A DNA stretch of 64,000 nucleotides from an uncultured Acetobacteroides sp. (GCF_963678165.1 NZ_OY782755.1:2852001-2916000), one strand, 5' to 3'. Counted from the first letter of the stretch, positions 36,233 to 45,841 are shown. The notes: generated by a model from the sequence alone, not told the origin. Made by a program: numbers and translations.

Positions 36233-37171
36233 ATGACAATGATAAAACTAACCATAGATAATATCGAGGTTGAGGTAGAACCAGGAACAACCATCCTGAA
36301 TGCTGCTCGCAAAATTGGCGGAAAGGTTGTACCTCCTGCCATGTGCTACAACTCGAAAATTGATTGTACGGGAGGAAAATGCCGCGTATGCTTGGTTAAG
36401 GTTACCAAGGGAAGCAATGCCGATCCACGTCCAATGCCTAAACTGGTAGCCTCATGCTCTACGGCTGCTCAAGATGGAATGGTGGTTCAGAACATCACCT
36501 CACCTGAAGTGCTTGAAGCGCGTCGAGGCATCGTGGAGTTTCTGCTACTTAATCACCCGCTCGATTGCCCTATTTGCGATCAGGCTGGCGAGTGCGATCT
36601 TCAAGATTTAGCAATGAATCATGGATCGGTAGAAACACGTACCGAGGAAACCCGCAATACCTACCACGAAACCGACTTTGGCAAGTACATCAAGTTAAAT
36701 AAGAATCGCTGCATTCTTTGCTACCGCTGCGTATACCTAGCCAACCAAATCACCGATAAGCGCAGCCATGGCGTACTTTTCCGTGGCGACCATTCCGAGA
36801 TTTCGACCTACGTAAATAAGGCTATCGATAACGATTTCTCTGGAAATATTATTGATGTGTGTCCAGTAGGTGCACTTACCGACAACACCTTCCGTTTCAA
36901 GAGCCGCGTATGGTTTACCAAACCTTACGACGCCCACCGCGACTGCCCCCACTGCTCGGGCAAGGTGGTGCTTTGGATGAAGGGCGATGAGGTACTCCGC
37001 GTTAGCGCGCCTAAAGACAAGTATGGCGAAACCGAGCATTTCATCTGCAACGAGTGCCGTTTCGAAAAGAAGCAGCTGTCGGATTGGACGCTCGACGGTC
37101 CTCGCAATATTGAGCGTGCGTCGGTAATTTCGACAAACCTATATGTAAACATCGACAAACTGAAAAAATAG
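36233..37171 (+). CDS. nuoG: NADH-quinone oxidoreductase subunit G, short form
   Basis: A 312-aa NuoG containing only the Fe-S part of the usual 700-900 aa subunit. In order: 2Fe-2S domain (CYNSKIDCTGGKCRVC), the His-Cys 4Fe-4S motif HPLDCPICDQAGEC, the N4 cluster domain (CILCYRCV ... CPVGAL), and a C-terminal zinc-ribbon-like pair CPHC-x30-CNEC where longer homologues start the molybdopterin-type domain. That large domain, which holds no molybdenum in complex I, is absent. The next gene nuoH follows by two nt, so this is not an assembly truncation. Short NuoG proteins of this kind occur in other Bacteroidetes. Confidence 0.93.
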   Translation: MTMIKLTIDNIEVEVEPGTTILNAARKIGGKVVPPAMCYNSKIDCTGGKCRVCLVKVTKGSNADPRPMPKLVASCSTAAQDGMVVQNITSPEVLEARRGIVEFLLLNHPLDCPICDQAGECDLQDLAMNHGSVETRTEETRNTYHETDFGKYIKLNKNRCILCYRCVYLANQITDKRSHGVLFRGDHSEISTYVNKAIDNDFSGNIIDVCPVGALTDNTFRFKSRVWFTKPYDAHRDCPHCSGKVVLWMKGDEVLRVSAPKDKYGETEHFICNECRFEKKQLSDWTLDGPRNIERASVISTNLYVNIDKLKK

Positions 37172-37173
37172 AG

Positions 37174-38202
37174 ATGACGATGGATCTATACGATTTACTA
37201 TTTAAGGCAGCACTGGTAGTGGTTATCTTTATGATATCGCTAGTGGTTGCCATGTATGCAACCTACGGCGAGCGTAAAATTGCCGCTGTTATTCAGGACC
37301 GCATCGGTCCGGATCGTGCAGGCCCTTGGGGAATACTTCAACCCGTTGCCGACGGTGTTAAGATGTTCATGAAGGAGGAGATAATCCCCACCATGGCCAA
37401 CAAGTGGCTCTTTATACTGGGTCCTGGCATCGCCATGACAACCGCCTGTATGACCAGCGCTGTAATCCCTTGGGGTGGGAACCTCGAAATTATGGGACGT
37501 ACCTACACCCTACAGGTTGCCAATCCTAACATCGGTATCTTATACGTTTTTGCGATGGTATCGATAGGTGTTTACGGAATCATGATTGGAGGATGGGCAT
37601 CTAACAACAAGTACTCGCTGCTAGGCTCTGTTCGTGCCGCATCACAAATGATCAGCTACGAATTGGCAATGGGTATGGCTATCGTGGCGCTTATCATGCT
37701 AAACGATTCGCTTAGCCTCACCGACATCGTAACCCATCAGAAGAACTTCCACTGGAATATCATTTACCAGCCACTAGGCTTTCTGATATTTATGACCACT
37801 GCCCTAGCCGAGTGTAACCGCGCACCTTTCGACCTGCCAGAGTGCGAATCGGAGCTTATTGGCGGCTACCACACCGAGTACAGCTCTATGAAGCTGGGCT
37901 TCTACCTCTTTGCCGAGTACATCAACATGTTCATAAGCTCTGCCATAATATCAACTCTCTACTTTGGTGGCTACGATATTCCATTTGGTGATAGCCTTGG
38001 ACTGTCGACCAACGTACTAACGCTGCTTGGGGTAGCATTCCTATTTGTCAAGATACTCTTCTTCATCTTCTTCTTTATGTGGATTAGATGGACGCTCCCA
38101 CGTTTCCGCTACGATCAGCTGATGAATCTGGGTTGGAAGGTTCTTGTTCCACTAGCCATTTTGAATATGCTGATTACCGGCTTTATGATAACCTACCTCT
38201 AA
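37174..38202 (+). CDS. nuoH: NADH-quinone oxidoreductase subunit H
   Basis: Membrane subunit of 342 aa with eight or nine helices. It carries the conserved cytoplasmic loops YGERKIAAVIQDRIGPDRAG (segment RIGPDRAGPWG) and DLPECESELIGGYHTEYS, whose acidic residues line the quinone channel and start the proton pathway. It links the peripheral arm to the antiporter-like subunits. Confidence 0.97.
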   Translation: MTMDLYDLLFKAALVVVIFMISLVVAMYATYGERKIAAVIQDRIGPDRAGPWGILQPVADGVKMFMKEEIIPTMANKWLFILGPGIAMTTACMTSAVIPWGGNLEIMGRTYTLQVANPNIGILYVFAMVSIGVYGIMIGGWASNNKYSLLGSVRAASQMISYELAMGMAIVALIMLNDSLSLTDIVTHQKNFHWNIIYQPLGFLIFMTTALAECNRAPFDLPECESELIGGYHTEYSSMKLGFYLFAEYINMFISSAIISTLYFGGYDIPFGDSLGLSTNVLTLLGVAFLFVKILFFIFFFMWIRWTLPRFRYDQLMNLGWKVLVPLAILNMLITGFMITYL

Positions 38203-38214
38203 AATTGAGCTGCA

Positions 38215-38784
38215 ATGGAAAGATTAACCAATAGAAGTAAAGAGGTATCGAACAAAAAGATGACGTTTGCCGAACTGATATACCTACCTGCGGTACTATC
38301 AGGACTGGCAATCACCTTTGGCCACATCTTTAAAAAGAAGGCAACTCTAAAATACCCCGAAAAGAAGCGCGAATATAGCGCCGTTTACCGAGGCATGCAC
38401 GTCCTTAAGCTCGATGACGAAGGTCGCGAACGCTGCACAGCATGTGGACTTTGTGCTCTTGCATGCCCTGCAGAGGCAATCACCATGACTGCTGCCGAGC
38501 ACAAGCCTGGCGAAGAAAACCTCTACCGCGAGGAGAAATACGCTGCTGTTTACGAAATAAACATGCTTCGCTGTATTTACTGCGGCTTGTGCGAGGACGC
38601 ATGTCCGAAGGAAGCCATCTTCCTAACACCTCGAATCGTGCCACCAGAGTACAAGCGCAAGTCTTTCATTTACGGAAAAGATTTCCTTGTTGAAAAGCCT
38701 GATGCGCGAATCGACATAAGCAAACGTCAAACCGATGCCGTTCGCGAGTTTAAATTAGACAAGCGATTTAAGCATAATAAGTAG
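38215..38784 (+). CDS. nuoI: NADH-quinone oxidoreductase subunit I
   Basis: Ferredoxin-like subunit of 189 aa with two 4Fe-4S motifs, CTACGLCALACP and CIYCGLCEDACP, which bind clusters N6a and N6b between NuoG and NuoB. The N-terminal amphipathic region (LAITFGHIFKKKATLKYPEK) anchors it to the membrane. After it the operon has a 97-nt spacer, the longest between any two nuo genes, filled by an inverted pair of a dispersed repeat. Confidence 0.96.
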   Translation: MERLTNRSKEVSNKKMTFAELIYLPAVLSGLAITFGHIFKKKATLKYPEKKREYSAVYRGMHVLKLDDEGRERCTACGLCALACPAEAITMTAAEHKPGEENLYREEKYAAVYEINMLRCIYCGLCEDACPKEAIFLTPRIVPPEYKRKSFIYGKDFLVEKPDARIDISKRQTDAVREFKLDKRFKHNK

Positions 38785-38858
38785 ATACTAGATGCTAGAC
38801 ATTAGATTTTAGACTCAGTTGGTGCAAAATCATCTAACATCTAATATCTAAAGTCCAA
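38782..38858. repeat. Inverted pair of dispersed repeats in the nuoI-nuoJ spacer
   Basis: The left copy TAGATGCTAGACATTAGATT (within 38782-38815) and the right copy CATCTAACATCTAATATCTA (within 38828-38858) are imperfect inverted repeats around a short centre. The transcript could fold into a long imperfect hairpin in mid-operon. The same sequence family occurs at 27766-27795 and 22525-22548. Confidence 0.75.
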
Positions 38859-38881
38859 ATTTTGGATAACAATATAAAAGT

Positions 38882-39382
38882 ATGAGTCTTATATTTTACA
38901 TTTTGGCCACGTTAGCAGTGATATCAGCGCTTGGTGTGGTGTTCGTAAAGAACCCTATCAATAGCGTACTACTGCTAATCTGCACCTTCCTTACCATTGC
39001 GGGGCAGTACATTCTGCTCAACGCACAATTCTTGGCGGTAGTGCATGTTATCGTGTATATGGGGGCTATAATGGTGCTGTTTATCTTCGTGATTATGCTC
39101 CTAAACCTCAACAAAGAGAAAGAGTCGTTCCAAAAGCTAATGGTAAAAGTCGCGGCACTGCTCACATCAGGACTGCTTTTGCTTGTGCTTCTTGCAGCAG
39201 CAGCCAAGGTAAGCCTTGCAGCACCGAATGCAGCACCTTCAGCCGACTTGGGATTGGTTCGCAACTTAGGATTGGTGCTCTTCCGCGACTACTTATTCCC
39301 CTTCGAAACTGCATCGGTGCTGTTCCTTGCAGCAATGGTTGGTGCGGTTGTGCTGGGTAAACGTGAACCTAAAAAGGCGTAA
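38882..39382 (+). CDS. nuoJ: NADH-quinone oxidoreductase subunit J
   Basis: Membrane subunit of 166 aa with five hydrophobic helices and the conserved second-to-third helix segment VIVYMGAIMVLFIFVIMLLN, site of the pi-bulge helix that moves during coupling. It overlaps functionally with NuoK and NuoA and follows the repeat-bearing spacer. Confidence 0.95.
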   Translation: MSLIFYILATLAVISALGVVFVKNPINSVLLLICTFLTIAGQYILLNAQFLAVVHVIVYMGAIMVLFIFVIMLLNLNKEKESFQKLMVKVAALLTSGLLLLVLLAAAAKVSLAAPNAAPSADLGLVRNLGLVLFRDYLFPFETASVLFLAAMVGAVVLGKREPKKA

Positions 39383-39384
39383 CC

Positions 39385-39714
39385 ATGGAAAAAATTATTA
39401 GCGCAATACAAGTAGTACCCATAGAGCACTACATCGTACTTAGCCTAGTGCTTTTCTGCATTGGGGTTATGGGCGTGCTCTTCCGCAAGAATGCCATTGT
39501 CATTCTCATGTGCATCGAGCTTATGCTCAACTCCGTGAATCTTCTGTTGGCAGCCTTTTCGGCCTACCACAACGATCCCAGCGGACAAATATTCGTATTC
39601 TTCATCATGGTGGTGGCAGCTGCCGAGGTCGCAATAGGTCTATCTATCCTAGTTACAATGAAACGTAACAACGATTCGGTTGACATCGACCTGCTGAAAC
39701 GCCTTAAGGGTTAA
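39385..39714 (+). CDS. nuoK: NADH-quinone oxidoreductase subunit K
   Basis: MrpC-like membrane subunit of 109 aa with three helices. The conserved acidic residue of the proton path is in MCIELMLNSVNLLL, and the second in AAAEVAIGLSI. It begins 2 nt after nuoJ. Confidence 0.96.
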   Translation: MEKIISAIQVVPIEHYIVLSLVLFCIGVMGVLFRKNAIVILMCIELMLNSVNLLLAAFSAYHNDPSGQIFVFFIMVVAAAEVAIGLSILVTMKRNNDSVDIDLLKRLKG

Positions 39715-39736
39715 ACTTAAATCTAAACAGTAAAAC

Positions 39737-41626
39737 ATGACACAGATTATTGCATGGGCCATCCCACTTTTCCCGCTGCTTGGATTTATGGTAACCTACC
39801 TCTTTAGGTTAAAACTCCCAGCCAAGGTTGCAGGTACCCTCGCATCTACAATGGTGCTTATTCCATTTATCATAAGCGCTATCCTGTTCTTTAATGTAGA
39901 AGGAAAGGAAACTGTAGAACTATTCAACTGGATTAAGGCTGGCGCCATAAACGTTCCCTTTAGCTTCTTTATCGATCCGCTATCGATAACCATGATGCTG
40001 ATAGTTACCGGCGTTGGTTTCCTTATCCACGTCTACTCCATTGGCTACATGGGACACGACGAGAATGCAAATACCTTCTTCTCGTACCTTAACCTGTTCA
40101 TCTTCTTTATGCTGATGCTGGTTATGGGAGCCAACTACGTGATTTTATTTATTGGATGGGAAGGTGTAGGGCTTTGCTCGTACCTACTTATTGGCTTCTG
40201 GTACAAGAATACCGACTACAACAACGCTGCCCGCAAGGCATTTGTGATGAACCGTATTGGCGACCTTGGTTTCCTTATCGGCATCATCCTTATATTTTTC
40301 ACCTTTGGAACAGCAACCTATACTGATGTATTTGCTCAGGCTGGAACACTAGGTTCAGGAAATCAAACCTTAACCCTTATTACCCTGCTTCTGCTGGTAG
40401 GTGCAATTGGTAAGAGTGCCCAAATTCCGCTCTTCACTTGGTTACCCGATGCAATGGCTGGTCCAACTCCTGTTTCGGCACTTATCCACGCCGCAACCAT
40501 GGTAACGGCAGGTGTTTACCTTATTTCCCGTAGCAGCATCTTGTACGCGCTTACGCCATTTACCCTAGATGTGGTAATGGTTGTAGGACTTACAACTGCG
40601 GTATTTGCAGCAACCATTGGTATTTTCCAAAACGACATCAAAAAGGTGCTGGCCTACTCTACCGTTAGCCAACTTGGCTACATGTTCTTTGCACTTGGAC
40701 TAGGCGCCTTTTCGGCTGCCATGTTCCATGTTACCACCCACGCATTCTTCAAGGCGCTTCTATTCCTTGGTGCTGGTAGCGTTATCCACGCACTGAGTGG
40801 CGAGCAGGATATTCGTAACATGGGAGGTCTCAGTAAGGCAATACCTGTTACCTACGCAACATTCCTAATCGGTACGCTTGCCATCTCGGGAATTCCGCCA
40901 TTGGCAGGATTCTTCTCTAAGGATTCGATCCTTGCAGCAGCATTCGAGCATAATCCTTGGCTTTGGGGTATTGGCGTTGCAACCGCCTTTATCACCTGCT
41001 TCTACATGTTCCGCGTTGTGTACCTCACCTTCTTTGGAGAATTTAGAGGAACGGCAGAACAGAAGCACCACATGCACGAGTCACCTAAGGTGATTACCAT
41101 TCCGCTCATTATCCTTGCTGCTCTTTCTATTGGCGGTGGATTCCTAAACGTACCCGCCATCTTTGGTGGTGCAGATAGGTTTACCAGCTACCTTAAGCCT
41201 TCGCTAGGCGGACAAAACTTCGAGCCTGCGGCTGTAGAGCATACCACCGAACTGCTAACCATGTTTATTCCGGTAATTATGCTGCTTGCCATCATCTACA
41301 TTGCCTATAAACTGTACGTTAGCAAGAATGTGGTTCCTGAAGCCGATAGCATCGAGCGTAAGGGACTTGCCAAGGTTATCTACCACAAGTACTATATCGA
41401 CGAGATCTACAACGCCATCTTCGTAAGGCCCTACAACAAGCTCTCGGAAGTTGTTCTTTCGTGGTTCGACAATTCCGTTATCGATGGTGCGGTAAATGGT
41501 CTAGGCGTAGTAATGATGCGCTGCGGATCGCTGGTTCGCAGGGTGCAGAGCGGAAGCATCAACCTGTACCTTTACTTGATGGCTGGTGGACTGCTTGCCA
41601 TCCTCATTTACCTGCTGGTAGCATAA
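39737..41626 (+). CDS. nuoL: NADH-quinone oxidoreductase subunit L
   Basis: Antiporter-like proton-pumping subunit of 629 aa with about 14 core helices and a C-terminal extension that provides the lateral helix along the membrane arm. Family motifs include FIGWEGVGLCSYLLIGFWY with the key Glu, PLFTWLPDAMAGPTPVSALI with the key Lys region, and FFKALLFLGAGSVIH. Confidence 0.97.
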   Translation: MTQIIAWAIPLFPLLGFMVTYLFRLKLPAKVAGTLASTMVLIPFIISAILFFNVEGKETVELFNWIKAGAINVPFSFFIDPLSITMMLIVTGVGFLIHVYSIGYMGHDENANTFFSYLNLFIFFMLMLVMGANYVILFIGWEGVGLCSYLLIGFWYKNTDYNNAARKAFVMNRIGDLGFLIGIILIFFTFGTATYTDVFAQAGTLGSGNQTLTLITLLLLVGAIGKSAQIPLFTWLPDAMAGPTPVSALIHAATMVTAGVYLISRSSILYALTPFTLDVVMVVGLTTAVFAATIGIFQNDIKKVLAYSTVSQLGYMFFALGLGAFSAAMFHVTTHAFFKALLFLGAGSVIHALSGEQDIRNMGGLSKAIPVTYATFLIGTLAISGIPPLAGFFSKDSILAAAFEHNPWLWGIGVATAFITCFYMFRVVYLTFFGEFRGTAEQKHHMHESPKVITIPLIILAALSIGGGFLNVPAIFGGADRFTSYLKPSLGGQNFEPAAVEHTTELLTMFIPVIMLLAIIYIAYKLYVSKNVVPEADSIERKGLAKVIYHKYYIDEIYNAIFVRPYNKLSEVVLSWFDNSVIDGAVNGLGVVMMRCGSLVRRVQSGSINLYLYLMAGGLLAILIYLLVA

Positions 41627-41656
41627 CCGAGTGTAAAATCTACTTAAAAGAAATAT

Positions 41657-43096
41657 ATGCTTACAATACTACTCATACTTCTTCCTTTTGTGGCCGGCAG
41701 CCTACTGCTCGCCTTTAAGGACGAAAAGATGGTAAAAAGAGCCGCGCTAGGAATGTCGGTTGCCATATTTGCAGCAACATCCATCGCGCTTGCGCTCTTC
41801 TCGAACACATCGCTCTTTACCATTGACGTGATGTGGATCGCAGCAATCGGTTCGCATCTACACCTTGGGCTCGACGGTATCAGCATCGCAATGGTGCTGC
41901 TCACCACCGGACTAATGCCCTTTATCTTTTCGGTTAACGATGGAGAGATTCGTCGCGGAAAGGTATTCTACGCGCTGATGTTCTTTGCACAAGGTGCCAT
42001 CCTTGGCGTGTTTACCGCCCTCGATGGCTTCCTGTTCTACATCTTCTGGGAACTATCGTTGATCCCCATCTACTTCATCATCCTGCTTTGGGGTGGCGAG
42101 GGTAGCCGTAGGACAACGCTCAAATTTTTTATCTACACCGCTGCGGGTAGCCTTTTGATGCTAGTTGCCTACATCTTCGTCTTTATGAACTCGAGCACCC
42201 ACTCGTTCGACATTACGGGGATGTACAACCAGCACATTTCGGCGGGCAACCAAAGCTGGCTATTCTGGATGATCTTTGTGGCATTTGCCATTAAGGCTCC
42301 CGTGTTCCCGCTCCATACCTGGATGCCCGAAACCTACACCAAAGCGCCCATGAAGGGCACCATGCTCCTTTCGGCCATCATGTCGAAGATGGGGATCTAC
42401 GGGATGATCCGCTGGATGCTTCCAATTGTTCCACTTGGCTCGGCACAGTGGGGAAACACCGTTATGGTTCTGGCCATCATCGGCGTGGTGTACGCCTCCA
42501 TCATTACCCTAAAGCAAAAAGACCTGAAGACCTTCTCGGCCTACTCGTCAATGGCCCACATCGGACTTATTGTTGCCGGACTTTTTGCCTTTAACCTTGT
42601 GGGTATGCAGGGGGTAATCTTCCAGATGGTTGCCCACGGCATCAACATCGTTGGCTTGCTCTACATCATCAGCATAATGGAAACCGAAGGTGGCAGCCGC
42701 CTTATCAGCAGCTTTGGAGGTTTGCGCAGCAACACCCCTCGCCTGTCGTCGCTGTTTATGATTATCACCTTTGGAATGGTTGCCCTTCCGCTTACCAACG
42801 CCTTTATTGGCGAGTTCCTCCTTATTACGGGAATCTTTAAGGTGAGCATCTGGATGGCTGCTACGGCAGGGCTATCTATCATCCTTGGGGCAATCTACAT
42901 GCTCTACATGTTCCAAAAGACCATGCTGGGAACAGCAGGTCCCGAATCTGCCAAGATTATCGATGTTAAGGGTTGCGCGTTTACGGCTCTTGCCATCATC
43001 GCCCTACTAATTGTGGTAACGGGCGTGATGCCTCAACCTATACTCGACGTTACCTCGTCGGCTGTAGATAGCATCCTAGCTTACCTTAACTGCTAA
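41657..43096 (+). CDS. nuoM: NADH-quinone oxidoreductase subunit M
   Basis: Antiporter-like proton-pumping subunit of 479 aa. Visible signatures are FYIFWELSLIPIYFIILLWG with the conserved Glu, KAPVFPLHTWMPETYTKAP, and YSSMAHIGLIVAGL. About 14 membrane helices. It sits between NuoL and NuoN in the membrane arm. Confidence 0.97.
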   Translation: MLTILLILLPFVAGSLLLAFKDEKMVKRAALGMSVAIFAATSIALALFSNTSLFTIDVMWIAAIGSHLHLGLDGISIAMVLLTTGLMPFIFSVNDGEIRRGKVFYALMFFAQGAILGVFTALDGFLFYIFWELSLIPIYFIILLWGGEGSRRTTLKFFIYTAAGSLLMLVAYIFVFMNSSTHSFDITGMYNQHISAGNQSWLFWMIFVAFAIKAPVFPLHTWMPETYTKAPMKGTMLLSAIMSKMGIYGMIRWMLPIVPLGSAQWGNTVMVLAIIGVVYASIITLKQKDLKTFSAYSSMAHIGLIVAGLFAFNLVGMQGVIFQMVAHGINIVGLLYIISIMETEGGSRLISSFGGLRSNTPRLSSLFMIITFGMVALPLTNAFIGEFLLITGIFKVSIWMAATAGLSIILGAIYMLYMFQKTMLGTAGPESAKIIDVKGCAFTALAIIALLIVVTGVMPQPILDVTSSAVDSILAYLNC

Positions 43097-43114
43097 CCCT
43101 AAACCGACGACGAA

Positions 43115-44494
43115 ATGGAAGCATTAATATCCTTAACAGTGTTTGGTATAGCACTTATCTATACCGAACTATTGAAAAATAAGAAGAAGCTGCAGGTATC
43201 CGTTGCCCTTTTAGGGGTGCTGGTTACCGCCGCGCTTACCTTCATGTGCTGGAACAACCCAACAACCTACTTCAACCGCCTATGCGTGGTTAACAACTTT
43301 GCCGTAGGCTTTAACGGCGCCATGCTGCTAAGCTTAGCGCTGATACTGGGCGTTTCGGGCTACTACTACCGCAACTTTAAGGAACACGTAAGCGAGATAT
43401 TCGGGTTGATGTTCTTCTCGGTGTTTGGCGGATACCTTATCACCGGGTACAGCAGCCTTATCATGCTCTACCTGGGCATCGAGACGCTATCGATACCTCT
43501 TTACGTTTTGGCAGGTACCCGCAAGCAATCGTACCGCTCCAACGAGGCATCGTTTAAGTACTTTATGATGGGCTCGTTTGCCTCTACGATTATGCTCCTA
43601 GGCATTGCGCTGCTCTACGGTGCAACTGGAACCTTTAGCGTAGATGTATACAGCAGCTACCTGACCTCGACACCACAGGTGCCAACCATCTTTTACATGG
43701 GCGTGCTGCTCATCCTAGTTGGTATGCTGTTTAAGGTGGCCGCCATGCCCTTCCACTTTTGGGCTCCCGACGTATACGACGGCTCGCCAACCATCATCAC
43801 CTCGTTTATGGCAACCGTGGTTAAGATTGCCGCCTTTGCCGCCTTCTACCTGCTCTTCTCGAAAGCGCTAATAGGTGTAATGAATATCTGGAGCCCCGTG
43901 ATATGGGCTGCAGCACTGCTTACCCTTATTGCCAGCAACGTAGTTGCCATCAACCAAACCAGCGTAAAGCGCCTAATGGCCTACGCCAGCATCTCCAGCT
44001 CGGGATTCCTGCTGCTGGCAATTCTGGCAAGCAATGCCACATCGGCATCGGCCATACTCTACTACATGGTAGCCTATGCCGTTTCGGCGATCCCCGCATT
44101 TGCCGTGATTATCGCCATCCGCAAGGTTAACTGCGGCGACGACTCGTACGATGCCTTCAACGGATTGGTGAAGCGTAGCCCCCTACTGGCCTTCACCTTT
44201 GCCATTGCCCTGCTATCGCTAGCTGGTATTCCTATCACCGCCGGATTCTTTGCCAAGTACTACCTGTTTCTGGCAGCCATCCAAAGCGGCTTCATCTGGA
44301 TTACCATTGTGGCCGTTGCGGCAGCCCTGCTGGGTATCTACTACTTCTTCCGCCTGCTCAACCGCATCTTCCTTGCCGAAAGCAACGCGGCCCCCATTGA
44401 GGTTCCCCTTGCAACCAAGCTGGTGCTCATCATCTCGTCGATTATTACCATTGTGCTGGGTGTTGCGCCAGGGCTCATTACCGGACTAATCTAG
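43115..44494 (+). CDS. nuoN: NADH-quinone oxidoreductase subunit N
   Basis: Antiporter-like subunit of 459 aa and last gene of the operon. Motifs are MLYLGIETLSIPLYVLAG with the conserved Glu, KVAAMPFHFWAPDVYDGSP, and LMAYASISSSGFLLL. It ends at a strong terminator shared with the convergent AraC regulator gene. Confidence 0.96.
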   Translation: MEALISLTVFGIALIYTELLKNKKKLQVSVALLGVLVTAALTFMCWNNPTTYFNRLCVVNNFAVGFNGAMLLSLALILGVSGYYYRNFKEHVSEIFGLMFFSVFGGYLITGYSSLIMLYLGIETLSIPLYVLAGTRKQSYRSNEASFKYFMMGSFASTIMLLGIALLYGATGTFSVDVYSSYLTSTPQVPTIFYMGVLLILVGMLFKVAAMPFHFWAPDVYDGSPTIITSFMATVVKIAAFAAFYLLFSKALIGVMNIWSPVIWAAALLTLIASNVVAINQTSVKRLMAYASISSSGFLLLAILASNATSASAILYYMVAYAVSAIPAFAVIIAIRKVNCGDDSYDAFNGLVKRSPLLAFTFAIALLSLAGIPITAGFFAKYYLFLAAIQSGFIWITIVAVAAALLGIYYFFRLLNRIFLAESNAAPIEVPLATKLVLIISSIITIVLGVAPGLITGLI

Positions 44495-44513
44495 CCAATA
44501 GGTTACCCTTCAT

Positions 44514-44552
44514 AAAAACACCCGATAGGCAGAGCGCTTATCGGGTGTTTTT
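44514..44552. terminator. Bidirectional terminator of the nuo operon
   Basis: AAAAACACCCGATA (44514-44527) pairs perfectly with TATCGGGTGTTTTT (44539-44552). It lies between the convergent ends of nuoN and the AraC regulator and suits both strands. Confidence 0.95.
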
Positions 44553-44593
44553 GTATAAGGGGCTGTTGTAAATGTTGGATAAACAGGAAAAGG

Positions 44594-45403
44594 CTACAAA
44601 AAGTAGTCGGAATAGGGCTCGCACTCCGAGAAGTACTGGGAGGGCGTTTTGCCCGACAGCTTCTTGTAGTCCGATATCATGTGCGACTGGTCGTAGTAGC
44701 CGCACCTGTACGCCAGCTCGGTTAACGACAGGTCGGCATGCTGCTGCTTCTCGAACAGGGTACTCTGAAACCGCACGGCCCGCAAAAACTGCTTGGGCGA
44801 TGCGCCAATGTACGACAGGAAAGAGCGCTCGAGCTGCTTTCGGCTTAGGCATGCCTCCGAGGCAAGCTCGTCGATAGCCACCATTCCTCGCTGCCGGTTT
44901 ACCAGAGCGAGGCAGTGGGCCATCCGGTTTACCTCGTACTCCTTGCTGCTCTTCCGTAGCTGGTTCAGCAGAAAGCGCTCGGCAATACCAACCCTTCCCT
45001 CAAACGTGCAAGCCTCGTACAAGCGGCACTCCAACTCGGCAACCGCATCTTTTACCAGAAGCTTTAGGGGGATACTTTGGTCGAAGAGCTCGTTGGCCCG
45101 GATATCAAAAAACATGCTTGCCCCGTGGGGGTGGAAGGATATGGTAAACATGGAGAGCGGCTCGGAGATGGCCAGGTCGTAGAACCCATTTTGCTGACCG
45201 CTCAGGATGGAGGTATCCTGCAAATGCCGGCTGCTATCGATAACCGATGGATGCGCCCCCAGGTAGAACATCAGCTCCATGAGCCCGTTGGGCACAATGC
45301 GCTGGATATGCTCTGCCCCACCCGCTACGCAGCTTTCTATAGCCCAGTACTGCTTTACGAAGAGGGACAGGGGATACGATGGCGTTGCGGTTTGGTAGTT
45401 CAC
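44594..45403 (-). CDS. AraC-family transcriptional regulator
   Basis: A 269-aa regulator if started at the GTG at 45403 (MNYQTATPSYPLSLFVKQYW); a TTG at 45451 would add 16 residues (PLFRKTSTFTTNSHA) that do not look conserved. The N-terminal 150 residues form the ligand/sensor domain common to Bacteroidetes AraC regulators (motifs IVPNGLMELMFYLG and TISFHPHGASMFF). The C-terminal 100 residues hold two helix-turn-helix units (IDELASEACLSRKQLERSF and LTELAYRCGYYDQSHMI). It probably controls the VOC gene directly upstream in the same transcription unit; the inducer is unknown. Confidence 0.88.
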   Translation of the reverse strand: MNYQTATPSYPLSLFVKQYWAIESCVAGGAEHIQRIVPNGLMELMFYLGAHPSVIDSSRHLQDTSILSGQQNGFYDLAISEPLSMFTISFHPHGASMFFDIRANELFDQSIPLKLLVKDAVAELECRLYEACTFEGRVGIAERFLLNQLRKSSKEYEVNRMAHCLALVNRQRGMVAIDELASEACLSRKQLERSFLSYIGASPKQFLRAVRFQSTLFEKQQHADLSLTELAYRCGYYDQSHMISDYKKLSGKTPSQYFSECEPYSDYFL

Positions 45404-45481
45404 GGCGTGGGAATTTGTGGTAAAGGTAGATGTTTTCCGAAAAAGGGGCAATTCCCTAATGGAACCACCCCTCCAATATTT

Positions 45482-45841
45482 CTAGCTATCGCCGTACAGG
45501 CCAACCTTGTTCCCCTCGCTGTCGATGAACAGGGCAAAGTAGCCGCGCCCCTCTACCTCGATCTTGGTTTTGGGTTGAACCACCTTGCCACCATTCGCCA
45601 CCACTCGTCGGAGGGCACCATCCAAGTCGTTGCCGGTATTGAGGCTTACCAAAGTACCCTCCTTTGATGGTTTAAAATCGGGAGCATACGCAATTGATCC
45701 ATCGCCCGAGGGGAAGCACGCCATCTTCTCGGTTCCACACTCAAACGCCTCCAGCTCGATGCCCAGCACGGCATTGTAGAACTTTACGGCCCTCTTAAAA
45801 TCGGCTGCGGGGATGTCTACCCACGTCACTAGCTTTTCCAT
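45482..45841 (-). CDS. VOC-family (glyoxalase-like) protein
   Basis: A 119-aa protein from the ATG at 45841; the longer frame to 45982 adds 47 residues with no relation to the family. It has one vicinal-oxygen-chelate fold made of two beta-alpha-beta-beta-beta modules: VTWVDIPAADFKRAVKFYNA at the start and LVSLNTGNDLDGALRRVVAN with FALFIDSEGNKVGLYGD at the end. Members include glyoxalases, dioxygenases and antibiotic-binding proteins; this short form is often of unknown function. It precedes the AraC gene on the same strand by about 78 nt. Confidence 0.85.
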   Translation of the reverse strand: MEKLVTWVDIPAADFKRAVKFYNAVLGIELEAFECGTEKMACFPSGDGSIAYAPDFKPSKEGTLVSLNTGNDLDGALRRVVANGGKVVQPKTKIEVEGRGYFALFIDSEGNKVGLYGDS

